NCBI RefSeq assembly: GCF_946481715.1
Contig: NZ_CAMLOV010000116.1
Coordinates: 1 to 18,097, forward strand
DNA from: an uncultured Mucilaginibacter sp.
GTDB lineage: Bacteria > Bacteroidota > Bacteroidia > Sphingobacteriales > Sphingobacteriaceae
Direction of reading: 5' to 3'
DNA: 18,097 nt
Positions 1-7,305 of this stretch are shown in pieces; the stretch's first letter is position 1, and each line of letters opens with the position of its first letter. The translations under genes were made by a program, and so were the position numbers. Under the pieces are notes generated by a model. The model saw only the letters and a list, made by a program, of their open reading frames with translations. It made no database searches and had not been told where the DNA came from.

Positions 1-654
1 GCCAAAAGCGATCACCCTGCCGGTGAAGCTATGGATGGGGAACATTACCCGGCCGCGGTAACGGTCGTAAAGCGTGCCGTTTTCGCGTTTTACGGATAAG
101 CCGCTTTCCACTAAAAATTCTTCCTGGTAGCCGTTGCGTATGGCGCTGGCAGAGAAGGCTTCCCACTGGTCGGGCGAGTAGCCGAGTTCGAATTTTTTAA
201 TGGTATCGTTGGTAAAACCGCGCTCTTTAAAATAGCTGAGGCCTATGCTTTGGCCCTCGTCGGTTTCCAGTAAACTCTCGTGGAAAAATTTGGCGGCATA
301 GCCCGAGACGATCATAAGGCTTTCGCGGCGGTTGTCTTCCGCCTTGTCCTCGGCCGACATCTCCGTCTCTTCTATCTCGATGCCGTATTTTTTGGCCAGC
401 CACTTCAGCGCCTCCGGGTAGGTAAATTTCTCCAGTTCCATTAAAAAGGTAATGGCGCTGCCGCCCTTGCCCGATGAGAAATCTTTAAAAATGCCTTTAG
501 CCGGTGATACCGTGAACGATGGTGTACGCTCGTTAGCGAAGGGCGAAAGCCCCACATAGTTGGCACCCCGCTTTTTTAATTGTACAAATTCGCCAATCAC
601 CTCCACAATATCTGTGGCTTCCATTATACGGTCGATGGTGGGTTTGGTGATCAT
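1..654 (-). CDS. dnaG: DNA primase DnaG, N-terminal part (truncated by window edge)
   Basis: DnaG makes the short RNA primers used at the replication fork, working with the DnaB helicase. The visible part is residues 1-218, reading leftward from the ATG at 652-654 and running off the window. It starts MITKPTIDRIMEATDIVEVI, typical of DnaG. The zinc-ribbon (CHC2) region follows at about residues 24-70. The catalytic core begins near residues 125-218, ending in GRVIAFG, which is the normal lead-in to the TOPRIM domain. The striking point is that the CHC2 fold aligns without gaps (GLSPFANERTPSF, then FKDFSSGKGG), but the four zinc ligands C-x2-H-x17-C-x2-C are Ser37, Ala40, Asp58 and Ser61. The reading frame is intact through the domain, so this is not a pseudogene. 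A perfect Bacteroidota -7 box lies 21 nt upstream of the start. Identification is secure; loss of zinc binding is an inference from the residues. Confidence 0.96.
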   Translation of the reverse strand, partial: MITKPTIDRIMEATDIVEVIGEFVQLKKRGANYVGLSPFANERTPSFTVSPAKGIFKDFSSGKGGSAITFLMELEKFTYPEALKWLAKKYGIEIEETEMSAEDKAEDNRRESLMIVSGYAAKFFHESLLETDEGQSIGLSYFKERGFTNDTIKKFELGYSPDQWEAFSASAIRNGYQEEFLVESGLSVKRENGTLYDRYRGRVMFPIHSFTGRVIAFG

Positions 655-675
655 GGGCAAAAACAAGTGAGCCTA

Positions 676-683
676 CAAAAGTA
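676..683 (-). promoter_or_regulatory. Bacteroidota -7 box for dnaG
   Basis: On the minus strand this reads TACTTTTG, a perfect match to the TAnnTTTG -7 element of Bacteroidota housekeeping promoters. It lies 21 nt before the dnaG ATG, in the 47-nt gap after the 702-1382 gene. I see no good -33 TTTG at the usual distance. Confidence 0.5.
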
Positions 684-701
684 AGTGATATGGTTGTTAA
701 A

Positions 702-1382
702 TTATCTTTGCTTAGTTTTTTTTAACAACTTATCTATTTCTATGATGCCATCGTCTATTTGTTTTTTTAATTCATTTATTTCTGCAAGCCAATCAACTTG
801 ATATTGCTTCTTGTTTGCTTCCAAATTGATTATCAGACTATCTAAGTTGTTGTTTTCGATTAAATACTTAGCAGGATCTTTGCTTCGCGGCTGAAACTTG
901 TAATCGTGTAGTTTATACCATTCACTTGCTTTTTTTAAAATTGAGACGTAATTTTCAATATTAGTCTTTAGATAGTTCTCTATAAATTCGCCTACGGTGG
1001 CGTATAAAGCTGCCGATAAGGCACCGTCATCACTTTCTTTAAAATCAGGATTCGTATGATTATAGTACCGGTACCTGAAACGGGCTACATTTAATAAAAA
1101 AGCCGCTTCATTTAACTTTTGCACTTTCATTAGCAACCCAACTTTTTTATAATATTCTGCCGGATGATAAGCATCCAAAGAGTCGGTTATCCTGAAAATA
1201 TCGTTGTCCAAAAAGCCGGCCTCTTGTATCTTATTTACAGAATCGGCATAAGCAAAAATTTGTTTGTAAGCCAGAAAGTTCTCTCTGGCTCCTTTAACGT
1301 AGGCCGTGTCAATTTGCTCTTGAGCATACAACGCCGGGATGGGTAAAAAAAATAATATGCAGGCAACCCTAATTAACTTCAT
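702..1382 (-). CDS. Exported hypothetical protein, AT-rich
   Basis: I do not recognise this 226-residue protein. It begins with a clear Sec signal peptide (MKLIRVACILFFLPIPALYA, predicted cleavage before QEQ), so it should be periplasmic or surface-exposed. There is no lipobox cysteine at the cleavage site. The mature part is mostly helical and charged. The C-terminal 50 residues are rich in Lys, Glu, Asn, Leu and Ile and look coiled-coil-like. No enzyme motif is visible. Base composition is clearly more AT-rich than dnaG or the transporter on either side, which fits a recent arrival. It is co-directional with dnaG (47-nt gap), but dnaG has its own -7 box. A weaker box (TATGTTTA, one mismatch) sits just upstream of its start. 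Confidence 0.75.
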   Translation of the reverse strand: MKLIRVACILFFLPIPALYAQEQIDTAYVKGARENFLAYKQIFAYADSVNKIQEAGFLDNDIFRITDSLDAYHPAEYYKKVGLLMKVQKLNEAAFLLNVARFRYRYYNHTNPDFKESDDGALSAALYATVGEFIENYLKTNIENYVSILKKASEWYKLHDYKFQPRSKDPAKYLIENNNLDSLIINLEANKKQYQVDWLAEINELKKQIDDGIIEIDKLLKKTKQR

Positions 1383-1451
1383 TATGATATAAACATAGTC
1401 ATAAAAACCGGCGCTTATAAATCTTAGGATTGAATGAGATGGGGTATTTTC

Positions 1452-2309
1452 CTACAGCGCCGGGGCTTTCGGCTTCAAAAACGTTACCGCTATACCCGCC
1501 AGCACAATCACGCTACCAATAATTTCCGTTGCCGATAAATGCTCATCCAATAAAAACGCAGCCAAAATACCGGCGAATACGGTTTGGCTAAGCAGCGCAA
1601 TGGCAACCTTTGTAGATTCCATGTAGCGTAACGAGTAGTTGATAGTAAGCCAGCCGGTAAGCTGGCAAATGATGCCCATGCCTATAAAGCAAAGCCAAAC
1701 GTTCATGGGGAAATTAATGAGGTTATCCCCTGTAAAACCGCTTACCGCCAACAGGAAAAGCCCCGCGCCAAGCATGCTGTAAAACATAAATGTAAACACA
1801 TCAATGCCCGCCATTACATTTTTGGTGATCAGGATATAGCTGGCATACAAGAAACTCGCCAGCAGGGCCAGCAAAATGCCGGCATTAAATTCGAGGTGGA
1901 TGATGTGCTCGTAACCCACCAGTACCACCATACCAATAAGGGCGACGCCGGTGCCTATCCAAAACAACCTGCCCGATTTTGCCCTGAATAACAGATACCC
2001 TATCAAACCCACCCAAACCGGGGCAAGGTTGGCGATAAGTGTAGATACCGTTGCGCTTATTTTTAGGAGGGACACATTCCAAACTGCAACATCCGAGGCG
2101 AAAACGATACCTGCGGCGATGGAGATAAGCAACTGCTTCCGCTCTACCTTTAGTTTATTTTTGATGATGCAATACGGCAGCAGGCAAGCCCAGGCAATTG
2201 CCACCCGGTAAAAGGCCGCCCCCAGTGGCGATACGCCCGCCAGCTTTACAAAAATGGGCGAGAAGGAAATACACAATATACCGATAACGAGGCTTACCCT
2301 GGGATTCAT
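1452..2309 (-). CDS. EamA-family (DMT superfamily) transporter
   Basis: This 285-residue inner-membrane protein has about ten hydrophobic segments arranged as two EamA repeats, roughly residues 5-135 and 143-280, the usual length for the family. Family hallmarks include the first helix with PIFVKLAGVSPLGAAFYR, and the second-repeat end with Leu-Leu-Ser-Gln-Thr-Val-Phe-Ala followed by ATEIIGSVIVLAGI. EamA proteins export metabolites, amino acids or drugs, and the substrate cannot be read from this sequence. The start at 2307-2309 gives a hydrophobic first helix directly after MNPR. A near-consensus box (TAGTTTTA) lies shortly upstream. It is divergent from the lipoprotein gene at 2504 and probably monocistronic. 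Confidence 0.9.
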   Translation of the reverse strand: MNPRVSLVIGILCISFSPIFVKLAGVSPLGAAFYRVAIAWACLLPYCIIKNKLKVERKQLLISIAAGIVFASDVAVWNVSLLKISATVSTLIANLAPVWVGLIGYLLFRAKSGRLFWIGTGVALIGMVVLVGYEHIIHLEFNAGILLALLASFLYASYILITKNVMAGIDVFTFMFYSMLGAGLFLLAVSGFTGDNLINFPMNVWLCFIGMGIICQLTGWLTINYSLRYMESTKVAIALLSQTVFAGILAAFLLDEHLSATEIIGSVIVLAGIAVTFLKPKAPAL

Positions 2310-2330
2310 TGGGTAAAACTACGGAATGTA

Positions 2331-2368
2331 AGAATTAGAATTTTGAGAATTAAAGGATTTACAGAATT
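2331..2368. repeat. AGAATT low-complexity repeat
   Basis: Four copies of AGAATT (2331-2336, 2337-2342, 2346-2351 and 2363-2368) lie in 38 bp of the divergent gap between the transporter and lipoprotein genes. They resemble the decayed AT-rich microrepeats seen elsewhere in this window just outside gene ends. No function is evident. Confidence 0.5.
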
Positions 2369-2503
2369 ACTTGGCATAAGGCAACCAATGGCAGAGTGCC
2401 GGGGAACCGGTTAATTTTAATTTAACATAATCATAATACACCCTACATTATTTTGTTGTAGCATTACCTGTGAACCGGCCGTAATAATATAAAAAAGCCA
2501 ATT

Positions 2504-2986
2504 ATGAAAAAAATTACACTGCCTGCCTTGTTTGTCCTTTGTTTGTTTACTGCCGCATGTTCTAAACGCAATTGCTGCGTGCCGCCTGTTGTTACCCCTT
2601 ACATTGGTGCCGACAAAAATTCGGTAAAATGGACCGGAGAAGCGACTGCCGAAAAACAAGGTGCGGATACATTATTGATAATTGGCTCGAAAACCGAAGA
2701 ACGGTTGATCATGCGCTTAAAGTTCACCGGCAAAGGCATATACACCTTTCAAAACAACCAGGCCTTTTATTTTACCACTATTGGCGGCGATGTGTTTACA
2801 AGCGAATATATAGTTGACAATACCGCTGCAAGTACATTAACCGTTACAGATTACAACGAAACAACCAGGCTGGTAAGCGGCACTTACAGCCTTGCGCTGA
2901 AAAGGGATTACCCTAATCCGTCGGTAGCGTACCCGGAAAGTTTAAAATTCACTAACGGCATGTTTAATGTTTACCTGCCTAAATAA
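2504..2986 (+). CDS. Small lipoprotein of unknown function
   Basis: This is a 160-residue predicted lipoprotein. The signal peptide MKKITLPALFVLCLFTAAC ends in a lipobox-like TAAC, with Cys19 as the lipidation site, followed by SKRNCC. The mature part has alternating short beta-strand-like stretches (TLLIIGSKTEERLIMRLKF, GIYTFQNNQAFYFTTIGG, TLTVTDYNETTRLVSGTYSL). This pattern is typical of small beta-sandwich lipoproteins of Bacteroidota such as the DUF6252-like group; that family assignment is tentative. It is probably anchored to the outer membrane. It lies alone between the divergent transporter gene and asnS, with a 194-bp upstream gap that holds AT-rich sequence and a weak -7-like TTATTTTG at 2448-2455. 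Confidence 0.82.
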   Translation: MKKITLPALFVLCLFTAACSKRNCCVPPVVTPYIGADKNSVKWTGEATAEKQGADTLLIIGSKTEERLIMRLKFTGKGIYTFQNNQAFYFTTIGGDVFTSEYIVDNTAASTLTVTDYNETTRLVSGTYSLALKRDYPNPSVAYPESLKFTNGMFNVYLPK

Positions 2987-3044
2987 GTCTGCGGCCTGCA
3001 CCTAAATTCTGCAATTTCGGGTTCATCCAATGGATGATTAATTG

Positions 3045-3052
3045 TATTTTTG
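3045..3052 (+). promoter_or_regulatory. Bacteroidota -7 box for asnS
   Basis: TATTTTTG matches TAnnTTTG perfectly and lies 19 nt before the asnS ATG at 3072. The -33 element is weak: only a TTC is found about 20 nt upstream. The position supports 3072 rather than the in-frame TTG at 3042 as the start, because the box would otherwise lie inside the coding region. Confidence 0.55.
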
Positions 3053-3071
3053 CCGCTCAAAATATTTTTAT

Positions 3072-4508
3072 ATGGGCCAGCGGATTAAGATTAAAGCATT
3101 ACTGCAAAGCGGGGAAACCGGTACAGAGGTAACGGTAAAAGGATGGGTACGGGCATTCCGCTCCAATCGTTTTATTGCTTTAAACGATGGCTCTACCAAT
3201 AGCAACCTGCAAATTGTAGTTGATTTTGAAAACACCGACCCGGCATTGCTTAAACGCATCACCTTTGGTGCGGCTGTAGCCATTACCGGCACCTTGGCAC
3301 CTTCATTGGGGCAGGGCCAATCGGTAGAAGTTATTGCCAACGAGATTGAAATATTAGGCGATTGCAACCCGGAAGAATTCCCGTTGCAACCAAAGAAACA
3401 AACACTGGAGTTTTTGCGCGAGAACGCTCACCTGCGTTTCCGCACTAATACATTTGGTGCTATATTCCGTGTACGGAACACGCTGTCATTTGCGGTACAC
3501 CAGTTTTTCCAGGATAAGGGCTTTGTGTATTTGCATACGCCGGTAATCACACAATCTGATGCCGAAGGCGCGGGCGAAGCGTTCCACGTCACCAATTTCG
3601 ACCTGGCCAATGTGCCCCGTACCGATACTGGCGAGGTAGATTACAAACAGGATTTCTTCGGCAAATCTACCAACCTTACCGTATCCGGCCAATTGGAAGG
3701 GGAACTGGGTGCCATGGCCCTGAGTGATATTTATACCTTCGGGCCAACCTTCCGTGCGGAGAACTCCAACACCACCCGCCACCTTGCGGAGTTTTGGATG
3801 ATTGAGCCGGAGATGGCTTTTTATGACATCCACGATAACGCCAACCTGGCAGAGGAGTTGTTGAAATACGTTATCAGCTACGCTTTGGATAAAAACAAGG
3901 AAGACCTGGAGTTTTTAACCCAGCGTTTGCTTGACGAGGAAAAACAGAAACCACAAAACGAGCGTTCGGAACTGTCCTTATTGGATAAACTACAGTTTTG
4001 CCTCAACAACGATTTTGAGCGTTTAACCTATACAGAAGCGATTGAGATACTGCGCGAATCTACCCCGAACAAAAAGAAGAAATTCCAGTTCCCGGTTGAA
4101 GGCTGGGGTACCGACCTGCAATCGGAACACGAGCGTTACCTGGTAGAAAAACACTTTAAAAAACCGGTGATCCTTACCGATTACCCTAAAGAGATAAAAT
4201 CCTTTTACATGCGCCAAAACGACGACGGCAAAACCGTTGCCGCAATGGATATCCTGTTCCCGGGCATCGGCGAAATTATCGGAGGCTCACAGCGCGAAGA
4301 ACGTTTGGATAAGCTGGAAACCCGCATGGACGAACTGGGCATCCCTAAAGACGAGCTTTGGTGGTACCTGGATACCCGCCGCTTCGGCGCATGCCCGCAC
4401 GCAGGCTTTGGCCTTGGCTTTGAGCGTTTGGTGCTGTTTGTTACCGGGATGGGCAACATCAGGGACGTGATCCCTTTCCCAAGGTTCCCGAAGAACGCGG
4501 AATTTTAA
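3072..4508 (+). CDS. asnS: Asparagine--tRNA ligase
   Basis: This class IIb aminoacyl-tRNA synthetase charges tRNA-Asn with asparagine in the cytoplasm. From ATG 3072 it has 478 residues, close to the usual bacterial AsnRS length. The N-terminal OB-fold anticodon-binding domain occupies about residues 1-105 ([20 protein letters not shown]). The catalytic domain follows. Motif 2 is seen at F227-R228-A229-E230 within [20 protein letters not shown], and motif 3 at GLGFERL (447-453), then [15 protein letters not shown]. The [14 protein letters not shown] stretch is the AsnRS signature that separates it from AspRS. An insertion of about 60-70 charged residues between motif 2 and motif 3 (around residues 270-330) fits the AsnRS type. 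It carries its own -7 box and is probably monocistronic. Confidence 0.97.
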   Translation: MGQRIKIKALLQSGETGTEVTVKGWVRAFRSNRFIALNDGSTNSNLQIVVDFENTDPALLKRITFGAAVAITGTLAPSLGQGQSVEVIANEIEILGDCNPEEFPLQPKKQTLEFLRENAHLRFRTNTFGAIFRVRNTLSFAVHQFFQDKGFVYLHTPVITQSDAEGAGEAFHVTNFDLANVPRTDTGEVDYKQDFFGKSTNLTVSGQLEGELGAMALSDIYTFGPTFRAENSNTTRHLAEFWMIEPEMAFYDIHDNANLAEELLKYVISYALDKNKEDLEFLTQRLLDEEKQKPQNERSELSLLDKLQFCLNNDFERLTYTEAIEILRESTPNKKKKFQFPVEGWGTDLQSEHERYLVEKHFKKPVILTDYPKEIKSFYMRQNDDGKTVAAMDILFPGIGEIIGGSQREERLDKLETRMDELGIPKDELWWYLDTRRFGACPHAGFGLGFERLVLFVTGMGNIRDVIPFPRFPKNAEF

Positions 4509-4530
4509 CAGGATTATAGGATTTAGAGAT

Positions 4531-4652
4531 TTAACACGATTTCTAAGACCCCACTGATAAATCAGTGAGGCTGTTTACTGATTGAAGGATTTAATCGTGT
4601 TAATTTTCAATAGCTCGATCGTGTTAATCGCTTAATCCCTCAATCGTGTTTA
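4531..4652. repeat. Four ATCGTGTTAA-type repeats
   Basis: One inverted copy (TTAACACGAT, 4531-4540) is followed by direct copies at about 4594-4603, 4619-4628 and 4643-4652. The first and third direct copies share longer flanks (AATCGTGTT, then TAATTTT). They look like a decayed microrepeat cluster. Confidence 0.55.
4549..4570. terminator. Possible weak terminator hairpin after asnS
   Basis: CACTGA pairs with TCAGTG around a TAAA loop (4552-4567), with two more CC/GG pairs outside a single mismatch. It lies 40 nt after the asnS stop codon. There is no strong T-tract, so it is at best a weak terminator or a 3'-end-stabilising hairpin. Confidence 0.35.
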
Positions 4653-4695
4653 ATTTTGGCATGGAGCAGTTCATCGGCGAAGTAGTTTAGCTTGA

Positions 4696-4739
4696 TGTAC
4701 ATTCGTACACTTTCGTACAAATCCGTACAGTTTCGTACA
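4696..4739. repeat. In-phase array of (C/T)GTACA boxes
   Basis: CGTACA occurs at 4704, 4714, 4724 and 4734, exactly 10 bp apart, and is preceded by TGTACA at 4696. The 4-bp spacers differ between units. On the minus strand each unit reads TGTACG, and GTAC is itself a palindrome. One box per helical turn suggests a protein-binding array on one face of the DNA. It lies between two converging genes, so no known promoter explains it. Confidence 0.7.
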
Positions 4740-4833
4740 GCAAAATGCCGCTTGCAAAACCTGTGTTTTTCTGTGGTTTTTCGGTGGTTTTCTTTGATAA
4801 TTCGGGACAAAACAACAATTTTCGTGGGATGCC

Positions 4834-5805
4834 TTAATTTGCGTTAAATGCACTGCAAACTTCCGCAACCGTTTCGCTCAGCGGCCTAAATTCAAACCCT
4901 ATGGCTTTCCTGATTTTGCTGTTATCAAACTCCCTGGTTACCGATGCGGCGCGGGCGCTGGTTTTATCAATGGCCGGGGCGTTACCGGTTAGGCTTCCCC
5001 AAAGCGATGCGCCTCGCCAGGCCACTTCCATCATCCAGGGTTGGGCCAGTTTTGCGGGGGCGGGTACGCCAAGGCAGTTGGCTATGTCGGTAAATAGCTG
5101 TTGGTAGGGGCGGTTCCCGGCATTGATAATATACCGCTCGCCACTGATGCCGCTTTCCATCAGTGCTATCATACATTTGGCAACGTCCTGCACATCCACA
5201 AAACCCATGGTGCCTTTGGTATAAAATTTTAATCCTTTGCGTACGGTCTCGAAGATCTGCCCGCTGCCTTCAATACCGGCACTTGCGCCAATAATGATGG
5301 TTGGGTTTACAATCACGGCATCCAGCCCCTCGGCAATACCACGCCACACTTCCATCTCGCTTTCCAGTTTCGATATCGCATACCCGTCGCTCTCCAGTGT
5401 AGGGTCAAGGTGGTGGTTTTCGTTAATAAATTCGCCGGGTTTGGCTTCGCCTACTGCAGCTACCGAACTGGTATGCACTACCCGGATGCCTTTTTCGGTA
5501 CAAAGGTCTACCAGATAGCCCGTGCCGGTAACATTGGTGCGTATCATCGGGTCCTTATCCGCTGCTTTTAAAGATACCCATGCAGCGCAGTTGTAAACCT
5601 GCGTTACGCCGTCCAGCGCGGCCTCCAAAGCAAAGGCATCCATCAGGTCGGCTTCTACCCATTCTATTTTGGCGGGGTAGGGTATCAATATTTCGGGAAT
5701 GGTAGAGCTGCCGCGTTTAGTGCAACGGATGCTGTGCCCGCGCAGGATAAGCTCCTTTGCCAGTTCGGCCCCTAAAAAACCTGTTGCACCAGTTACTAAT
5801 ATCAT
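4834..5805 (-). CDS. NAD-dependent epimerase/dehydratase (extended SDR) family protein
   Basis: This is a 323-residue cytoplasmic oxidoreductase of the extended short-chain dehydrogenase type. The Rossmann motif GATGFLG is at residues 6-12. The catalytic Ser is in HTSS (111-114), and the YxxxK pair is Tyr142/Lys146 (YAISK). The N-terminal VTGATGFLGAELAKEL and the later NPTIIIGAS and GFVDVQDVAKCMIALM stretches resemble the dihydroflavonol-4-reductase-like branch, whose bacterial substrates are mostly unknown. I chose ATG 5803-5805, which places the Rossmann strand at the very N-terminus. An in-frame TTG at 5830-5832 would add nine residues of non-family sequence derived from an intergenic repeat. 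It is divergent from the arginase-fold gene at 6074, and nothing around it indicates the substrate. Confidence 0.9.
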   Translation of the reverse strand: MILVTGATGFLGAELAKELILRGHSIRCTKRGSSTIPEILIPYPAKIEWVEADLMDAFALEAALDGVTQVYNCAAWVSLKAADKDPMIRTNVTGTGYLVDLCTEKGIRVVHTSSVAAVGEAKPGEFINENHHLDPTLESDGYAISKLESEMEVWRGIAEGLDAVIVNPTIIIGASAGIEGSGQIFETVRKGLKFYTKGTMGFVDVQDVAKCMIALMESGISGERYIINAGNRPYQQLFTDIANCLGVPAPAKLAQPWMMEVAWRGASLWGSLTGNAPAIDKTSARAASVTREFDNSKIRKAIGFEFRPLSETVAEVCSAFNAN

Positions 5806-6073
5806 TATGCAAATATGTGAATTAATGTGCAAATTGGATGGTGAGTTTTAACCGCAGAGCGCGCAGAGTAACACAGAGAAAAACGCAGAGCTATTGATGC
5901 TGATGGGAGTTTTTATAAATAAACCGAATGTTACAAACCCCTAATCCAATTTGCAAAGCCCTGTGCAACGCTGCGCCGCCTCCGTGTACTCTGTGGTTAA
6001 AAACCAACATAAAACATCGGCACATCTGTTTTTTTCTGCACATTTGCACATCTGAAATTTGCACATCAATAAC
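5806..6073. repeat. Divergent intergenic region with inverted repeat pair and TTTGCACAT motifs
   Basis: The 268-bp gap between the divergent dehydrogenase and arginase-fold genes has near mirror-image contents. TTTTAACCGCAGAG (5846-5859) is matched in inverted orientation at 5989-6002 with one substitution, and further CGCAGAG/CACAGAG units follow the left copy to 5890. TTTGCACAT-type words precede both start codons: twice in the plus direction within 6040-6068, and once on the minus side at 5828-5836. No open frame of note is present. These are probably dispersed repeats, and promoters for both genes must lie within or beside them. Confidence 0.6.
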
Positions 6074-7255
6074 ATGTCTTTATCCGATTTCTTCACCCCT
6101 ATCGACCTAAAGAAAATAACGCCTAAAGACGGGTTTTATACCAGCCAGCTGGGCGACAGGATAGACCACCACTCCGTTGCATTCCCCGACCTGGAACAGA
6201 AAATAGATATAGCGATCATTGGTGTTTTGGAAGACCGCAACGCCATCAATAACGCCGGCTGCGCTTTAGGCCCGGATTATGTACGCGAGAAATTATACGC
6301 GCTGAACGAAGGGGGGTACAACACCAAGATAGTAGACCTCGGCAACATTACCCGTGGCGAAAAAGTGACCGATACTTATTTTGCGCTTAAAACGGTGGTA
6401 GAGGAATTGATCAAAAAAGATATCGTCCCGGTTATTATCGGCGGCGGGCAGGACCTTACCTACGCCCAGTACCTGGGTTACGAAAACCTGGAACAAAGGG
6501 TAGATGTGCTGGTAGTTGATTCGCATTTCGATTTGGATGACGATGGCTTTGGCGACAGCATAGAAACAAACTCCATCGCTTACCTCAACAAAATATTCCT
6601 GCACGAGCCAAACTACCTCTTCAATTTTAGCAACCTGGGTTACCAAACCTACTTTGCCAGCCAGGAGAGTTTGCGCGTAATGAATAAACTGTACTTTGAT
6701 GTACACCGCCTGGGCGAGCTTGCCGGCAATATCACCGTTGCCGAGCCCGTAATACGCAACGCCAATATGGTAAGTTTTGATATGGGGGCCATCCGCTCAT
6801 CAGATGCGGTGGGTAATGCCAACGCCAAGCCAAATGGTTTTTATGGCGAGGATGCCTGCCAGTTATGCCGCTACGCCGGCTTTAACGATAAACTTACCTC
6901 GATAGGGTTTTATGAATTTAACCCTGCTTATGACAACAACGGGCAAACCGCCATGCTGCTATCGCAAATGATATGGTATTTTATTGATGGCTTTTATAAC
7001 CGCAAAAAGGATTTTCCGCTCAACCCAAAATCGCAATACCTTATTTACAAAACCAGCCTGAAGCACGAAGAGCACGAACTGGTGTTTGTGAAAAGCAAAA
7101 AAAGCGACCGCTGGTGGTTGCAGGTGCCTTACCCAACAGGCGGATCGAAAAACGAACGCTACCATTTAGTGCCCTGCCGGTACGAGGATTATAAGACCGC
7201 CCGCAGTGGCGATATGCCCGACCTGTGGTGGCGAACCTACCAAAAATTGAACTGA
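6074..7255 (+). CDS. Arginase/formimidoylglutamase-fold (ureohydrolase family) protein with altered metal site
   Basis: This 393-residue protein has the ureohydrolase order of motifs: PVIIGGGQDLTYAQY (Gln126), VVDSHFDL (Asp149, His151, Asp153) and SFDMGAIRSSDA (Asp236). The family normally hydrolyses a guanidino or formimino group (arginine, agmatine, formiminoglutamate) at a two-manganese centre built from GGxH, DAHxD and SxDxD. Here the first-motif His is Gln126 and the second Asp of the last motif is Gly238, while the other four ligands remain. It resembles proteins annotated as formimidoylglutamase in Bacteroidota, but no other histidine-utilisation gene is nearby. It is therefore either a divergent enzyme with one metal or a non-catalytic relative. 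ATG 6074 was chosen over an in-frame TTG at 6059 because the family sequence starts at MSLSDFF and the TTG lies in a repeat. Confidence 0.82.
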   Translation: MSLSDFFTPIDLKKITPKDGFYTSQLGDRIDHHSVAFPDLEQKIDIAIIGVLEDRNAINNAGCALGPDYVREKLYALNEGGYNTKIVDLGNITRGEKVTDTYFALKTVVEELIKKDIVPVIIGGGQDLTYAQYLGYENLEQRVDVLVVDSHFDLDDDGFGDSIETNSIAYLNKIFLHEPNYLFNFSNLGYQTYFASQESLRVMNKLYFDVHRLGELAGNITVAEPVIRNANMVSFDMGAIRSSDAVGNANAKPNGFYGEDACQLCRYAGFNDKLTSIGFYEFNPAYDNNGQTAMLLSQMIWYFIDGFYNRKKDFPLNPKSQYLIYKTSLKHEEHELVFVKSKKSDRWWLQVPYPTGGSKNERYHLVPCRYEDYKTARSGDMPDLWWRTYQKLN

Positions 7256-7305
7256 TTGGCAATTGATTAGCCTTTTAGCCGTTATGTACTTTTACGATTT
7301 TATAA

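Larger units (their letters stand above)
4509..4833. other. Convergent intergenic region, 325 bp, repeat-rich
   Basis: No credible gene lies between the ends of asnS (plus) and the dehydrogenase gene (minus). The region holds a small hairpin (4549-4570), four copies of an ATCGTGTTAA-type repeat (4531-4652) and an array of CGTACA boxes (4696-4739). The last 90 bp are AT-rich and rich in TGTGG/TTTTC runs, with no further structure that I can support. Confidence 0.7.

Noticed and set aside
3042..3071. An in-frame TTG start ten codons before the asnS ATG.
   Set aside because: The perfect -7 box 3045-3052 would lie inside the coding region, and the family sequence begins at the ATG.
4696..4739. 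CRISPR array.
   Set aside because: The units are only 10 bp with 4-bp spacers; there are no repeats of CRISPR length and no cas genes.
4671..4868. A 65-codon minus-strand frame overlapping the end of the dehydrogenase gene.
   Set aside because: It overlaps a real gene, includes the CGTACA array and has no protein-like features.
5806..5832. TTG start for the dehydrogenase, adding MHINSHICI.
   Set aside because: The added residues come from a GCACAT-type repeat and push the Rossmann strand away from the N-terminus; ATG 5803-5805 fits the family.
6059..6073. TTG start for the arginase-fold gene.
   Set aside because: It lies in the same type of repeat (TTTGCACATC), and ATG 6074 gives the natural start.
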